Below, piece by piece: positions 1-5,333 of a stretch of DNA of 7,799 bases. The notes under the pieces were generated by a model, which was given only the letters and a program-made list of their open reading frames with translations, ran no database searches and was not told where the DNA came from. The stretch's first letter is position 1, and each line of letters opens with the position of its first letter. Source of the stretch: Abditibacteriales bacterium (lineage in GTDB: Bacteria > Armatimonadota > Abditibacteriia > Abditibacteriales > JANWYM01). Position numbers and translations under genes: made by a program. The stretch is from positions 1 through 7,799 of the forward strand of contig JANWYM010000176.1 in NCBI GenBank assembly GCA_025055355.1, given 5' to 3'.

Positions 1-1
1 G

Positions 2-115
2 ATGATTGCCTTCCTCGCGCTATTGGTGGTTGGCGTCGGCGTCATCGTCTGGATGCTGAGGCAACTCCTTCGTGCCACCTCCGTGACGACAAACTGGAGG
101 AGCCAAGCATTGTAA
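2..115 (+). CDS. 3' end of a membrane protein gene (partial)
   Basis: This is an open frame entering from the left edge and ending at TAA 113-115, giving 37 visible residues. The first 18 (IAFLALLVVGVGVIVWML) form one hydrophobic transmembrane segment. A basic, polar tail follows (RQLLRATSVTTN, then WRSQAL). Codons look like those of the neighbouring genes, so it is probably the C-terminal membrane anchor or last helix of a larger protein. The ATG at position 2 is probably internal, but a very small complete protein cannot be excluded. The last seven codons and the stop lie inside the left arm of a perfect inverted repeat (95-157), so the extreme C-terminus is repeat-encoded. The family is not recognised. 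Confidence 0.5.
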   Translation: MIAFLALLVVGVGVIVWMLRQLLRATSVTTNWRSQAL

Positions 116-157
116 GGGTTGTCCGACGGACAACCCTTACAATGCTTGGCTCCTCCA
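95..157. repeat. Perfect 31-bp inverted repeat with 1-nt centre
   Basis: Positions 95-125 are the exact reverse complement of 127-157, with A126 at the centre. The arm starts TGGAGGAGCCAAGC and ends GGGTTGTCCG. RNA from either strand would form a hairpin of about 30 bp. The left arm contains the stop codon of the upstream gene. There is no T-tract after the right arm (AAAATG follows), so this is not a classical intrinsic terminator, although it could block 3' exonucleases. A perfect palindrome of this size is either recent or maintained, and an assembly or amplification artefact is possible. Confidence 0.9.
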
Positions 158-267
158 AAATGCCTGTCACGGCAAGCGCATGGGCGTATTGCGAGCGCAG
201 CGGAGCAATCCCCTGCGGAGGCGACCAATTACAGCGGTGGGGATTGCTTCGCTGCGCTCGCCATGAC
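158..267. repeat. Degenerate palindromic interspersed repeat, copy A
   Basis: This stretch fills the gap before the ceramidase-like gene. Positions 188-213 and 239-264 are an imperfect inverted repeat (26 nt, 2 mismatches, 25-nt spacer) whose right half contains GCTTCGCTGCGCTCGCCATG. It starts with AAATGCCTGT (158-167) and ends with CGCTGCGCTCGCCATGAC (250-267). Both end sequences recur in the same order at 3181-3190 and 3239-3256, so the two loci carry the same element. I see no gene in 116-293: the long frame from 119 merely runs out of frame into the ceramidase-like gene. Confidence 0.75.
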
Positions 268-293
268 GGGTACTTTCAGGGGGAGATCATACA

Positions 294-1568
294 ATGAAAA
301 AAGCAGTCGTCATTCTTACTACAATGTTATTCGTTTTCGTCTCGCGTGCTGCGGCAGAGTTTCGTGCGGGCGTGGCGGTGCGGGTGGTCACACCCGACCC
401 GCTGCTGCCCGTTTCGGGTGGCATCGGGCCGTCCAATCCCGTCAAGGAAAAACGGGGCGACCTCACGGTGCGCGCCCTGGTGCTGGAGAACAACGGCGTC
501 CGCGTCGCCATTGTGGGGGCGGATTTTCTGGGCTTCCCTTCGACGCTGGGCAACAAGGTGCGGGCGCAGGTTAAAGGCATCCCGCCGCAGAACATTCTCA
601 TCGGCGCCACTCACACGCACAGCGCCCCCGATTGCTACGGCTTCCCTGACGGCAAGGGCGGGTTCTCCTGTGACTTGAAGTATCTGGACATGGTGTGCGC
701 GAAGATGGCGGAAGCCATCAACGAGGCGGTGGCGAAACTGCAGCCCGCCAGCGTGAAGATTGCGACAGGCGAGGCGCAGGGGAAGATTGCCTACAACTAC
801 TACGCGCCTCAACTTTACGACCCGCGCTGTTCGGTAATTCAATGCCTCGACGCCAGCGGCAAGCCGTTCGCTACCCTCGTCAACTACGCTATCCATCCCG
901 AGGTGCTGGGCGATGCGGTGGGCATCCTGAGCCCCGACCTGTGCGGACCGCTTTACGAGCGGATTGAGGCGCGAGGGGGCGGCACGGCGATCTTCATGAA
1001 CGGCGCACTGGGCGGGATGATCACCGCCGACAACCGTGACCCCGCTGACCCGACGGGGCAGAGGGACTTGCGCACGTGGGAGGAGTGCGTGCGCATCGGC
1101 ACGCTGCTGGCGGATGAAGCCTTGCGCATCGTCGCTGACGCGCCTGTGCAAAAGAACCCGACGCTGTTCTGCGCGGCGACCACCATCACGTTCCCTATTG
1201 ACTCGGAGATGCTGCGCGAGATTGTGCGGACCTCTCCGGTCCTTTCCCAAACGCGACTGGACGGGTGGAACATCCCCGCGCAGGTCAACGTCGTCAACTT
1301 GGGCAACGCCCAGATTCTAACCATCCCCGGTGAGGCGCTGCCCAACATCGGCTACTACCTCAAGCGCAAGATGCACGGCGAACACAACCTGCTGTTCGGG
1401 CTGACTAACGACGCCTTCGGCTACATCCTGACCAAAGTGGATTGGAACAGTTTCAAGCGCTACGATTACATCTCACGCACCTGTCTGGGTGAGATGACTG
1501 GGGAAATCTTCATCGAGAAAGCCCTCGAGTTTGTCAACCGCTGCCCCCGCCCGCAGTCGCTCAAGTAG
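294..1568 (+). CDS. Neutral/alkaline ceramidase-like secreted protein
   Basis: The 424-residue product has an N-terminal signal peptide (MKK, a hydrophobic core, and a likely cut after AAA near residue 21), so it is probably exported. Family landmarks of the neutral/alkaline non-lysosomal ceramidase N-terminal domain follow in order: GADFLGFP (75-82), ATHTHSAPD (105-113, with His107 and His109 as likely zinc ligands), NYAIHPE (197-203, His201), FMNGALGG (234-241), GEALPN (346-351, Glu347) and DAFGY (373-377). Authentic ceramidases hydrolyse the amide bond of ceramide. Here the region matching the catalytic GDxS motif reads GGMITADN (240-247) with no serine, and the protein is shorter than full ceramidases (about 650 residues or more), lacking their C-terminal domain. 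The substrate is therefore unknown. The ATG at 294 is chosen for its GGGGGA ribosome site and for the intact signal peptide. The TAG stop is the first triplet of a 26-nt repeat copy. Confidence 0.85.
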   Translation: MKKAVVILTTMLFVFVSRAAAEFRAGVAVRVVTPDPLLPVSGGIGPSNPVKEKRGDLTVRALVLENNGVRVAIVGADFLGFPSTLGNKVRAQVKGIPPQNILIGATHTHSAPDCYGFPDGKGGFSCDLKYLDMVCAKMAEAINEAVAKLQPASVKIATGEAQGKIAYNYYAPQLYDPRCSVIQCLDASGKPFATLVNYAIHPEVLGDAVGILSPDLCGPLYERIEARGGGTAIFMNGALGGMITADNRDPADPTGQRDLRTWEECVRIGTLLADEALRIVADAPVQKNPTLFCAATTITFPIDSEMLREIVRTSPVLSQTRLDGWNIPAQVNVVNLGNAQILTIPGEALPNIGYYLKRKMHGEHNLLFGLTNDAFGYILTKVDWNSFKRYDYISRTCLGEMTGEIFIEKALEFVNRCPRPQSLK

Positions 1569-1590
1569 GGGCGGGCGTCCCTGCCAGCCC
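1565..1590. repeat. 26-nt GC-rich repeat, copy 1 (overlaps stop codon)
   Basis: This is a 26-nt unit beginning GTAGGGGCGGGC and ending CTGCCAGCCC. It is identical to copies at 2320-2345 and 2376-2401 and close to the one at 2347-2372. Its halves pair as GGGCgGGC with GCCaGCCC, giving a short hairpin with one internal mismatch. The TAG at its second base is the stop codon of the ceramidase-like gene. No T-tract follows. Confidence 0.9.
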
Positions 1591-1651
1591 ATTTCAGAAG
1601 GTAGAGAAGGATTCCTCTTCACCGCGTCTAAAAACAACAGCGGTGAAACGC

Positions 1652-2323
1652 ATGGATGACAGCGTGCTGGTGGCTCGCGCCAAATCAGGCGATTACGAGG
1701 CGTTTGAGCAACTTGTCAGTCGTCACGAGCGGCGGCTCTACGCGCTGGCGATGAAGATCGTGCGGCAGCGGGAGGACGCGGAGGACGTAGTGCAGACAGC
1801 GTTCCTCGATGCGCTGGAGCATCTCGCGGATTTCCGCGAGGAGGCGTCATTTGCGACGTGGATGACGCGCATCGTCACTTACGCCGCCCTGAAAGTGCTG
1901 CGCAAGCGTAAGGGCTTGGAAACGGTCTCCCTGGAGGAGTTCACCAGCGAGAACGAAGAGGGCGAAATTCCGCATCCTGAATACATCGCCGACTGGCGCG
2001 GCGACCCAGCGAAGATCGTCGAACAGCGCGAACTCAAGCGGATTCTGGATGAGGCGATTGACGCGCTGGATGAGAAATACCGCTTGGTGTTTGTGCTGCG
2101 CGATGTCGAGGGGATGAGTGTCGAGGAGACCGCGAAGGTCTTGGGCATCACGCCGGCGAACGTCAAAGTCCGCCTGCTGCGGGCGCGGCTGATGCTACGT
2201 GAGAAGTTGACGCGGGTGTTCGGGGATGAGAGCCAGCGTGTGTTCCGCTCGCACCGTCACGAGGGTGACGAGCGCGGCGCGACGCCTGCTGAGGCGCTGC
2301 TGAAAAGTTATCGTCAATCGTAG
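1652..2323 (+). CDS. ECF-family RNA polymerase sigma factor
   Basis: This is a 223-residue sigma-70 family protein with only regions 2 and 4, the ECF layout; it redirects RNA polymerase to alternative promoters. Region 2 spans about 14-88 and includes the core-binding motif DAEDVVQTAFLDALEHL (42-58) and the FATWMTRIVTYAALKVLRKRK segment (67-87) that would contact the -10 element. After an acidic linker (about 93-120), region 4 spans about 133-186, with the helix-turn-helix MSVEETAKVLGITPANVKVR (155-174) for -35 recognition. The polar tail after 190 is not part of the core fold. The start is uncertain: GTG 1643 is in frame three codons upstream and neither start has a good ribosome site. I prefer ATG 1652, giving the usual N-terminus MDDSVLVARAKSGD. 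The zinc-finger anti-sigma gene follows, and the stop lies in a repeat. Confidence 0.9.
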   Translation: MDDSVLVARAKSGDYEAFEQLVSRHERRLYALAMKIVRQREDAEDVVQTAFLDALEHLADFREEASFATWMTRIVTYAALKVLRKRKGLETVSLEEFTSENEEGEIPHPEYIADWRGDPAKIVEQRELKRILDEAIDALDEKYRLVFVLRDVEGMSVEETAKVLGITPANVKVRLLRARLMLREKLTRVFGDESQRVFRSHRHEGDERGATPAEALLKSYRQS

Positions 2324-2401
2324 GGGCGGGCGTCCCTGCCAGCCCTACAGGGGCGGGCGCCCCTGCCAGCCCGACGTAGGGGCGGGCGTCCCTGCCAGCC
2401 C
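2320..2401. repeat. Three near-tandem copies of the 26-nt GC-rich repeat
   Basis: Copies lie at 2320-2345, 2347-2372 and 2376-2401, separated by 1 and 3 nt. The first and third are identical to each other and to 1565-1590. The middle one begins ACAGG instead of GTAGG and has GCC for GTC at its centre. They fill almost the whole gap between the sigma and anti-sigma genes and supply the sigma gene's TAG stop. Each can form its own GC-rich hairpin, so transcript passing into the anti-sigma gene would be strongly structured. Confidence 0.93.
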
Positions 2402-2424
2402 TGCCGTTGAGGAGACGCAGACCG

Positions 2425-2691
2425 ATGAAATGTGAAGACCTACTCCGCATGTTAAACGACTACGTGGACGGCGACATTGACCCCGCCGTGTGCGAGGATT
2501 TTGAAGAGCATCTGGCGGGCTGCAACCCCTGCGCTCTGGTGGTGGACAGCATCCGCAAAACCATCACGCTTTACAAAGGCGAGGAAGTGTATGAAATCCC
2601 TCTACCATTCCGAGAACGTTTGCACCGTGTGCTGAGAGAGAGGTGGAAAGAGTTGCAGGCGCATCGTCCGTGCAATTCAGCATCGCCATAA
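2425..2691 (+). CDS. Zinc-finger anti-sigma factor (zf-HC2/ZAS type), soluble
   Basis: This is an 88-residue protein with the zinc-binding anti-sigma signature: Cys3, then His29-x3-Cys33-x2-Cys36 (EEHLAGCNPC). Proteins of this type (RsrA, ChrR) bind their cognate ECF sigma factor. Several release it when the cysteines are oxidised or the zinc is lost. There is no transmembrane segment, so it is a cytoplasmic sensor, not a surface-stress receptor. The C-terminal half is a charged helix (about 62-80). The ATG at 2425 is chosen because AGGAG (2410-2414) sits 10 nt upstream; the in-frame TTG at 2407 would overlap that site. Its pairing with the preceding ECF sigma gene supports the call, but the 101-nt gap full of repeats is unusual because such pairs are normally tightly coupled. 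Thiol sensing is inferred. Confidence 0.87.
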   Translation: MKCEDLLRMLNDYVDGDIDPAVCEDFEEHLAGCNPCALVVDSIRKTITLYKGEEVYEIPLPFRERLHRVLRERWKELQAHRPCNSASP

Positions 2692-2714
2692 CAGCGCTCT
2701 AAGTCGATCCTCAT

Positions 2715-2749
2715 ACGGCGTCCCGGTTCGCGGGGCGCCGTCTTTTTTT
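2715..2749 (+). terminator. Rho-independent terminator after the sigma/anti-sigma pair
   Basis: An 11-bp stem (ACGGCGTCCCG 2715-2725 with CGGGGCGCCGT 2731-2741, one T-G wobble) has loop GTTCG and is followed by seven T's (2743-2749). It lies 23 nt after the anti-sigma stop and ends that transcript before the thioredoxin gene, so the thioredoxin cluster needs its own promoter in 2750-2800. I could not identify that promoter with confidence. Confidence 0.92.
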
Positions 2750-2817
2750 GTAACGTCTGCTCGTATCACGGTTCAGTTGCCTTAGAAAGCGCTCAACCGT
2801 TTCGGAGGTGATTGATC

Positions 2818-3162
2818 ATGAGCGACGTGAAGCATGTAACAACCCAAGGGTTTGAAAGCGAAGTGCTGCGTGCCGAGCAGCCGGTGTTGGTGGACTTCTA
2901 CGCGACGTGGTGCCCGCCGTGTAAGATGCTGGCGCCGATTCTGGACAAGTTGGCGGAAGAGTTCGCCGGGCGGGTGAAGGTTGTCAAGGTGAACGTCGAG
3001 GAGGAATACCCGCTCGCTGTGCGCTACGGCATCAGCGGCGTGCCGACGTTGATGCTGTTCAAAGGCGGCGTCATCGTGGACACGATGGTGGGCTTGCTGC
3101 ACCCGCAGGCGCTCAAGGCGAAGTTGGAGCAGGTCGCGCCCGCCCCGCAGCCGACGGGGTAG
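2818..3162 (+). CDS. trxA: Thioredoxin with CPPC active site
   Basis: This is a 114-residue single-domain cytoplasmic thioredoxin. The active site is WCPPCK (31-36), with the buried Asp26, the VDFYATWC strand-helix junction, and the cis-proline in GVPT (75-78, Pro76). Length is typical of thioredoxin 1 (about 105-110) plus a short proline-rich tail (APAPQPTG). It reduces protein disulfides or persulfides using its two active-site cysteines. The CPPC loop, where Trx1 has CGPC, would be expected to alter redox potential. ATG 2818 is chosen because GGAGGTG (2804-2810) is 7 nt upstream; an in-frame TTG at 2812 is too close. It heads the sulfur/redox cluster, just after the terminator of the ECF sigma pair. 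The gene symbol is by family; the genome may hold other thioredoxins. Confidence 0.92.
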   Translation: MSDVKHVTTQGFESEVLRAEQPVLVDFYATWCPPCKMLAPILDKLAEEFAGRVKVVKVNVEEEYPLAVRYGISGVPTLMLFKGGVIVDTMVGLLHPQALKAKLEQVAPAPQPTG

Positions 3163-3290
3163 GGCAGTTTCAGCAAGTTCAAATGCCTGTTAGGGCGAAC
3201 ATAGCGAAGCCATCCCCCTCGCTCTATTGATATCGCTCCGCTGCGCTCGCCATGACATTGGAACTTACTGAATTTGTCAAATTGCCCCAC
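3163..3290. repeat. Long imperfect palindromic repeat, copy B
   Basis: This fills the gap between the thioredoxin stop and the ribosome site of the next gene. The outer arms TTCAGCAAGTTCAAATG (3169-3185) and CATTGGAACTTACTGAA (3256-3272) pair with 2 mismatches in 17. Both flanks also end in GGGCA/TGCCC. The inner arms (about 3189-3213 and 3232-3256) pair less well, with about 7 mismatches in 25. End sequences AAATGCCTGT and CGCTGCGCTCGCCATGAC are shared with copy A (158-267). It looks like a decaying MITE-like or REP-like element. No gene is seen in it. Confidence 0.75.
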
Positions 3291-3309
3291 GGCAGGGAGG
3301 TAACCAGCG

Positions 3310-3765
3310 ATGTCGGAAGTTTGCGAGGTTCCCCGGAAAAACGCAACGGATGAAGAGGTGCGACAGATTCTGTCAGAAGCCAACGTGGTTGCCATCGTCG
3401 GCTTGTCGGACGAGCCGACACGGGACAGTTATCGAGTGGCGTCCTACCTGAGGGAACATGGCTATCGCATCATCCCCGTCAATCCGCACGTGACGGAGGT
3501 GTTGGGTGAGAAATCCTACCCCAGCCTGTTGGAAGTTCCAGAGAAAGTGGACGTAGTGGACATCTTCCGCAAGCCAGAAGCCGTGCCTGCGATCGTGGAC
3601 GCCGCCATCGCCGTCGGCGCAAAGGTGGTCTGGATGCAGGAGGGCATCGTCCACAACGCTTCCGCCGACAAGGCGCGGGCGGCGGGGCTGCAAGTGGTCA
3701 TGAACAAGTGTATGATGAAGGAGCACCGCAAAGTAGCCCGCGACGCCATCGCGGGGAAACCGTGA
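3310..3765 (+). CDS. CoA-binding domain protein (YccU-like)
   Basis: This is a 151-residue single-domain Rossmann protein of the CoA_binding_2 type, related to the N-terminal nucleotide-binding part of succinyl-CoA synthetase alpha. Visible landmarks are the glycine loop VVAIVGLSDEPTRDS (26-40), RIIPVNPH (53-60), VDVVDIFRKPEAVP (80-93), WMQEGIVH (108-115) and the C-terminal NKCMMKEHRK (132-141) with Cys134. Proteins of this family bind CoA and may protect or exchange it on thiols, but their physiological role is mostly unassigned. GGGAGGT (3296-3302) precedes ATG 3310 at a good distance. The gene is second in the sulfur/redox cluster, although separated from thioredoxin by repeat B. Its last codons (KVARDAIAGKP) and TGA stop lie in another dispersed repeat, so the tail may be acquired sequence. 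Confidence 0.88.
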   Translation: MSEVCEVPRKNATDEEVRQILSEANVVAIVGLSDEPTRDSYRVASYLREHGYRIIPVNPHVTEVLGEKSYPSLLEVPEKVDVVDIFRKPEAVPAIVDAAIAVGAKVVWMQEGIVHNASADKARAAGLQVVMNKCMMKEHRKVARDAIAGKP

Positions 3766-3770
3766 CGGAG
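3729..3770. repeat. GTAGCCC-type dispersed repeat, copy C1 (inside gene 3' end)
   Basis: Positions 3729-3747 (CAAAGTAGCCCGCGACGCC) are identical to 5960-5978, and the following AAACCGTGACGGA resembles AAATCCGTGACGGA at 6811-6824. The copy encodes the C-terminal codons and stop of the CoA-binding protein. The right border is not sharp. Confidence 0.6.
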
Positions 3771-3812
3771 CGAGGGATGACTATTGGAGGTTGCCATTGG
3801 AGGTGAGCCACG

Positions 3813-4013
3813 ATGACGGTGGAACGCGTTCTTCGCCTGATAGCAGGTGTTTTCGTGTTGGTGAGTGCAGGTTTAGCCGTCTGGCACAGCCCCTACTGGC
3901 TGCTGCTAACGGCGTTCGTCGGACTGAACCTGCTGCAGTCGGCGTTTAGCGATTGGTGTCCGATGGTGTGGCTGCTTCAGAAGTTGGGGCTGCGACGCTG
4001 CGCGGCAGGGTAG
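3813..4013 (+). CDS. DUF2892 (YgaP-like transmembrane domain) small membrane protein
   Basis: This 66-residue protein has two hydrophobic segments (about 7-24 and 28-44) and a C-terminal CPMVWLLQKLGLR motif (49-61). That is the layout of the DUF2892 domain, which is fused to a rhodanese in E. coli YgaP. Here it stands alone, without a rhodanese domain. Cys49 and Cys63 face the same side after the second membrane segment. It probably supports membrane-associated persulfide or thiol handling beside sulfide:quinone oxidoreductase (inference from family and context). ATG 3813 has GGAGGTG (3799-3805) 7 nt upstream. A second ATTGGAGGT lies 13 nt further upstream (3783-3791), so the ribosome-site region is duplicated. 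It is closely followed by the oxidoreductase gene (37 nt). Confidence 0.82.
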   Translation: MTVERVLRLIAGVFVLVSAGLAVWHSPYWLLLTAFVGLNLLQSAFSDWCPMVWLLQKLGLRRCAAG

Positions 4014-4050
4014 CGCCATTTGTCAAACGGCGCCATAGGAGGTGACTCCG

Positions 4051-5322
4051 ATGCATGCCAACGGCAAGAAGAACGTCGTCATCATCGGCGGCAGTTTCGC
4101 CGGGCTGACGGCGGCTTACGAGTTGAAGCGCGAACTGGGCGAGAGGCATAACATCACGGTCGTTGACAAAAACGACAGGTTCACCTTCATCCCCTCGCTC
4201 ATCTGGGTGCCGTTCGGCTGGCGCACGCCCGAGCAGATTTCCTTTCCCCTCCAGCCCTCGCTGGAGAGGAAGGGCATTCAGTTTGTCCATGAGGCAGTGA
4301 CGCGCATTGACCCTGAGCGGCAAGTGGTAGAGACGCAAACGGGTGGTCTGCCTTATGACTATCTGCTGATTGCAACGGGACCGCATGTGGACTTCTCGGT
4401 GGTCGAGGGCTTGGGACCGCATGGGGGCTACACGCAGAGCATCTGCACAGCCGACCACGCGGTGCAAGCGGGCACGGCGTGGCAGGAGTTTCTCAAAGAC
4501 CCCGGACCAGTTATTGTCGGCGCGACGCAAGGGGCGTCGTGCTTTGGAGCAGCCTACGAGTTCGTGTTCAACCTTGAATACGCCCTGCGTAAGGCGGGCG
4601 TGCGCGATCAGGTGCCCATCACCTTCGTGACCGCCGAGCCGTTCGCTGGGCATTTCGGTATCGGCGGGTTGAAATGGGCGCAGGGGATGACGGAGTGGTT
4701 CTTCCGCCACACGCATGTTGACTGGGTGTTGGACGCGGTGATTGAGAGGGTCACACCCAACGCCGTCCACTTCAAACAGGGCAGCCTCCATCGCGCGGCG
4801 GCAAAGAACGGGCAACCCGAAGACCTGAGCGGCAAGAGCTTACCGTTCAAGTATGCGATGATTATCCCGCCGTTTTTGGGCGTGGAGGCAATCCGCCAGT
4901 CGGGTTTGGGCAACGAGCGGGGATTCATCGTCGTGGACGATTACTTTCGTCACCTCCAGTATCCGAACATCTTCGCCGCCGGGGTGAGCGTGGCGGTGGT
5001 GCCACCGGCTCCCTGCCCGGCGGGCTGTTCGGTGCCGAAGACGGGCTACATCAGCGAGGTCATGGCGAAGTATGCCGCCCGTAACATCGTTGCCAGCATG
5101 GAGGGCAAGTCCCTGACCCCCAAGCCGACGACAGAGATGGACGCCAAGTGCATCCTCGACGCGGGCAATCAGGGGATTGTGATGCTCACCGACCGCATCT
5201 ACGCGCCGAGCCAGCGCAAGGTGCAACTGCTGATTCCCGGTCCGTGGGCGCACTGGATGAAGGTGTGGTTTGAGAGGTATTTCCTCTGGAAGATGCGGAC
5301 AGGAAGAGTCAACTTACCTTGA
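4051..5322 (+). CDS. sqr: Sulfide:quinone oxidoreductase (FAD-dependent)
   Basis: This is a 423-residue flavoprotein of the disulfide reductase fold that oxidises sulfide to polysulfide and reduces quinone at the membrane. The FAD dinucleotide motif is VVIIGGSFAGLTAAYELK (9-26) and the second FAD region is IATGPHV (107-113). All three cysteines expected of SQR can be placed: Cys132 (SICTADHA), Cys164 (GASCFGAAYEF) and Cys367 (DAKCILDAGNQG), matching Cys128, Cys160 and Cys356 of the Acidithiobacillus enzyme. VPKTGYISE (328-336) is the conserved flavin/quinone-side segment. The tail GPWAHWMKVWFERYFLW (397-413) is an aromatic amphipathic helix suited to monotopic membrane attachment. An unusual extra Cys pair, CPAGC (322-326), precedes the KTG motif. 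ATG 4051 is chosen, with AGGAGGTG (4037-4044) as ribosome site; the GTG at 4042 lies within that site. SQR subtype was not resolved. Confidence 0.87.
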   Translation: MHANGKKNVVIIGGSFAGLTAAYELKRELGERHNITVVDKNDRFTFIPSLIWVPFGWRTPEQISFPLQPSLERKGIQFVHEAVTRIDPERQVVETQTGGLPYDYLLIATGPHVDFSVVEGLGPHGGYTQSICTADHAVQAGTAWQEFLKDPGPVIVGATQGASCFGAAYEFVFNLEYALRKAGVRDQVPITFVTAEPFAGHFGIGGLKWAQGMTEWFFRHTHVDWVLDAVIERVTPNAVHFKQGSLHRAAAKNGQPEDLSGKSLPFKYAMIIPPFLGVEAIRQSGLGNERGFIVVDDYFRHLQYPNIFAAGVSVAVVPPAPCPAGCSVPKTGYISEVMAKYAARNIVASMEGKSLTPKPTTEMDAKCILDAGNQGIVMLTDRIYAPSQRKVQLLIPGPWAHWMKVWFERYFLWKMRTGRVNLP

Positions 5323-5333
5323 GGAGGAGAGGG

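Noticed and set aside
119..574. 151-residue plus-strand frame before and across the ceramidase-like gene
   Set aside because: Its first part is repeat sequence and its second part is a shifted reading of the ceramidase-like gene, which has a signal peptide and conserved motifs in another frame.
1606..1632. Possible ECF promoter before the sigma gene (CGTCTAAA as a -10)
   Set aside because: The -10-like motif resembles SigE-type promoters, but no GAAC-type -35 lies at a proper distance, and the site would leave a very short leader.
2320..2401. CRISPR array
   Set aside because: The three units are separated by only 1-3 nt with no spacers, and single copies occur elsewhere.
3260..3281. GGAACTT followed by TCAAA, resembling SigE-type promoter elements upstream of the CoA-binding gene
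   Set aside because: The spacer is only about 10 nt instead of about 16, and GGAACTT is part of a palindromic repeat arm, so the match is probably fortuitous.
3777..3806. Nine-codon frame (MTIGGCHWR) between the CoA-binding and DUF2892 genes
   Set aside because: It has no proper ribosome-site spacing. It is better explained by a duplicated ATTGGAGGT ribosome-site region.
3946..4815. 289-residue open frame on the minus strand
   Set aside because: It is antisense to the sqr gene, has no ribosome site and no recognisable domain. Long antisense frames are expected in GC-rich codon-biased genes. Other minus-strand frames over 200 nt were rejected for the same reason.
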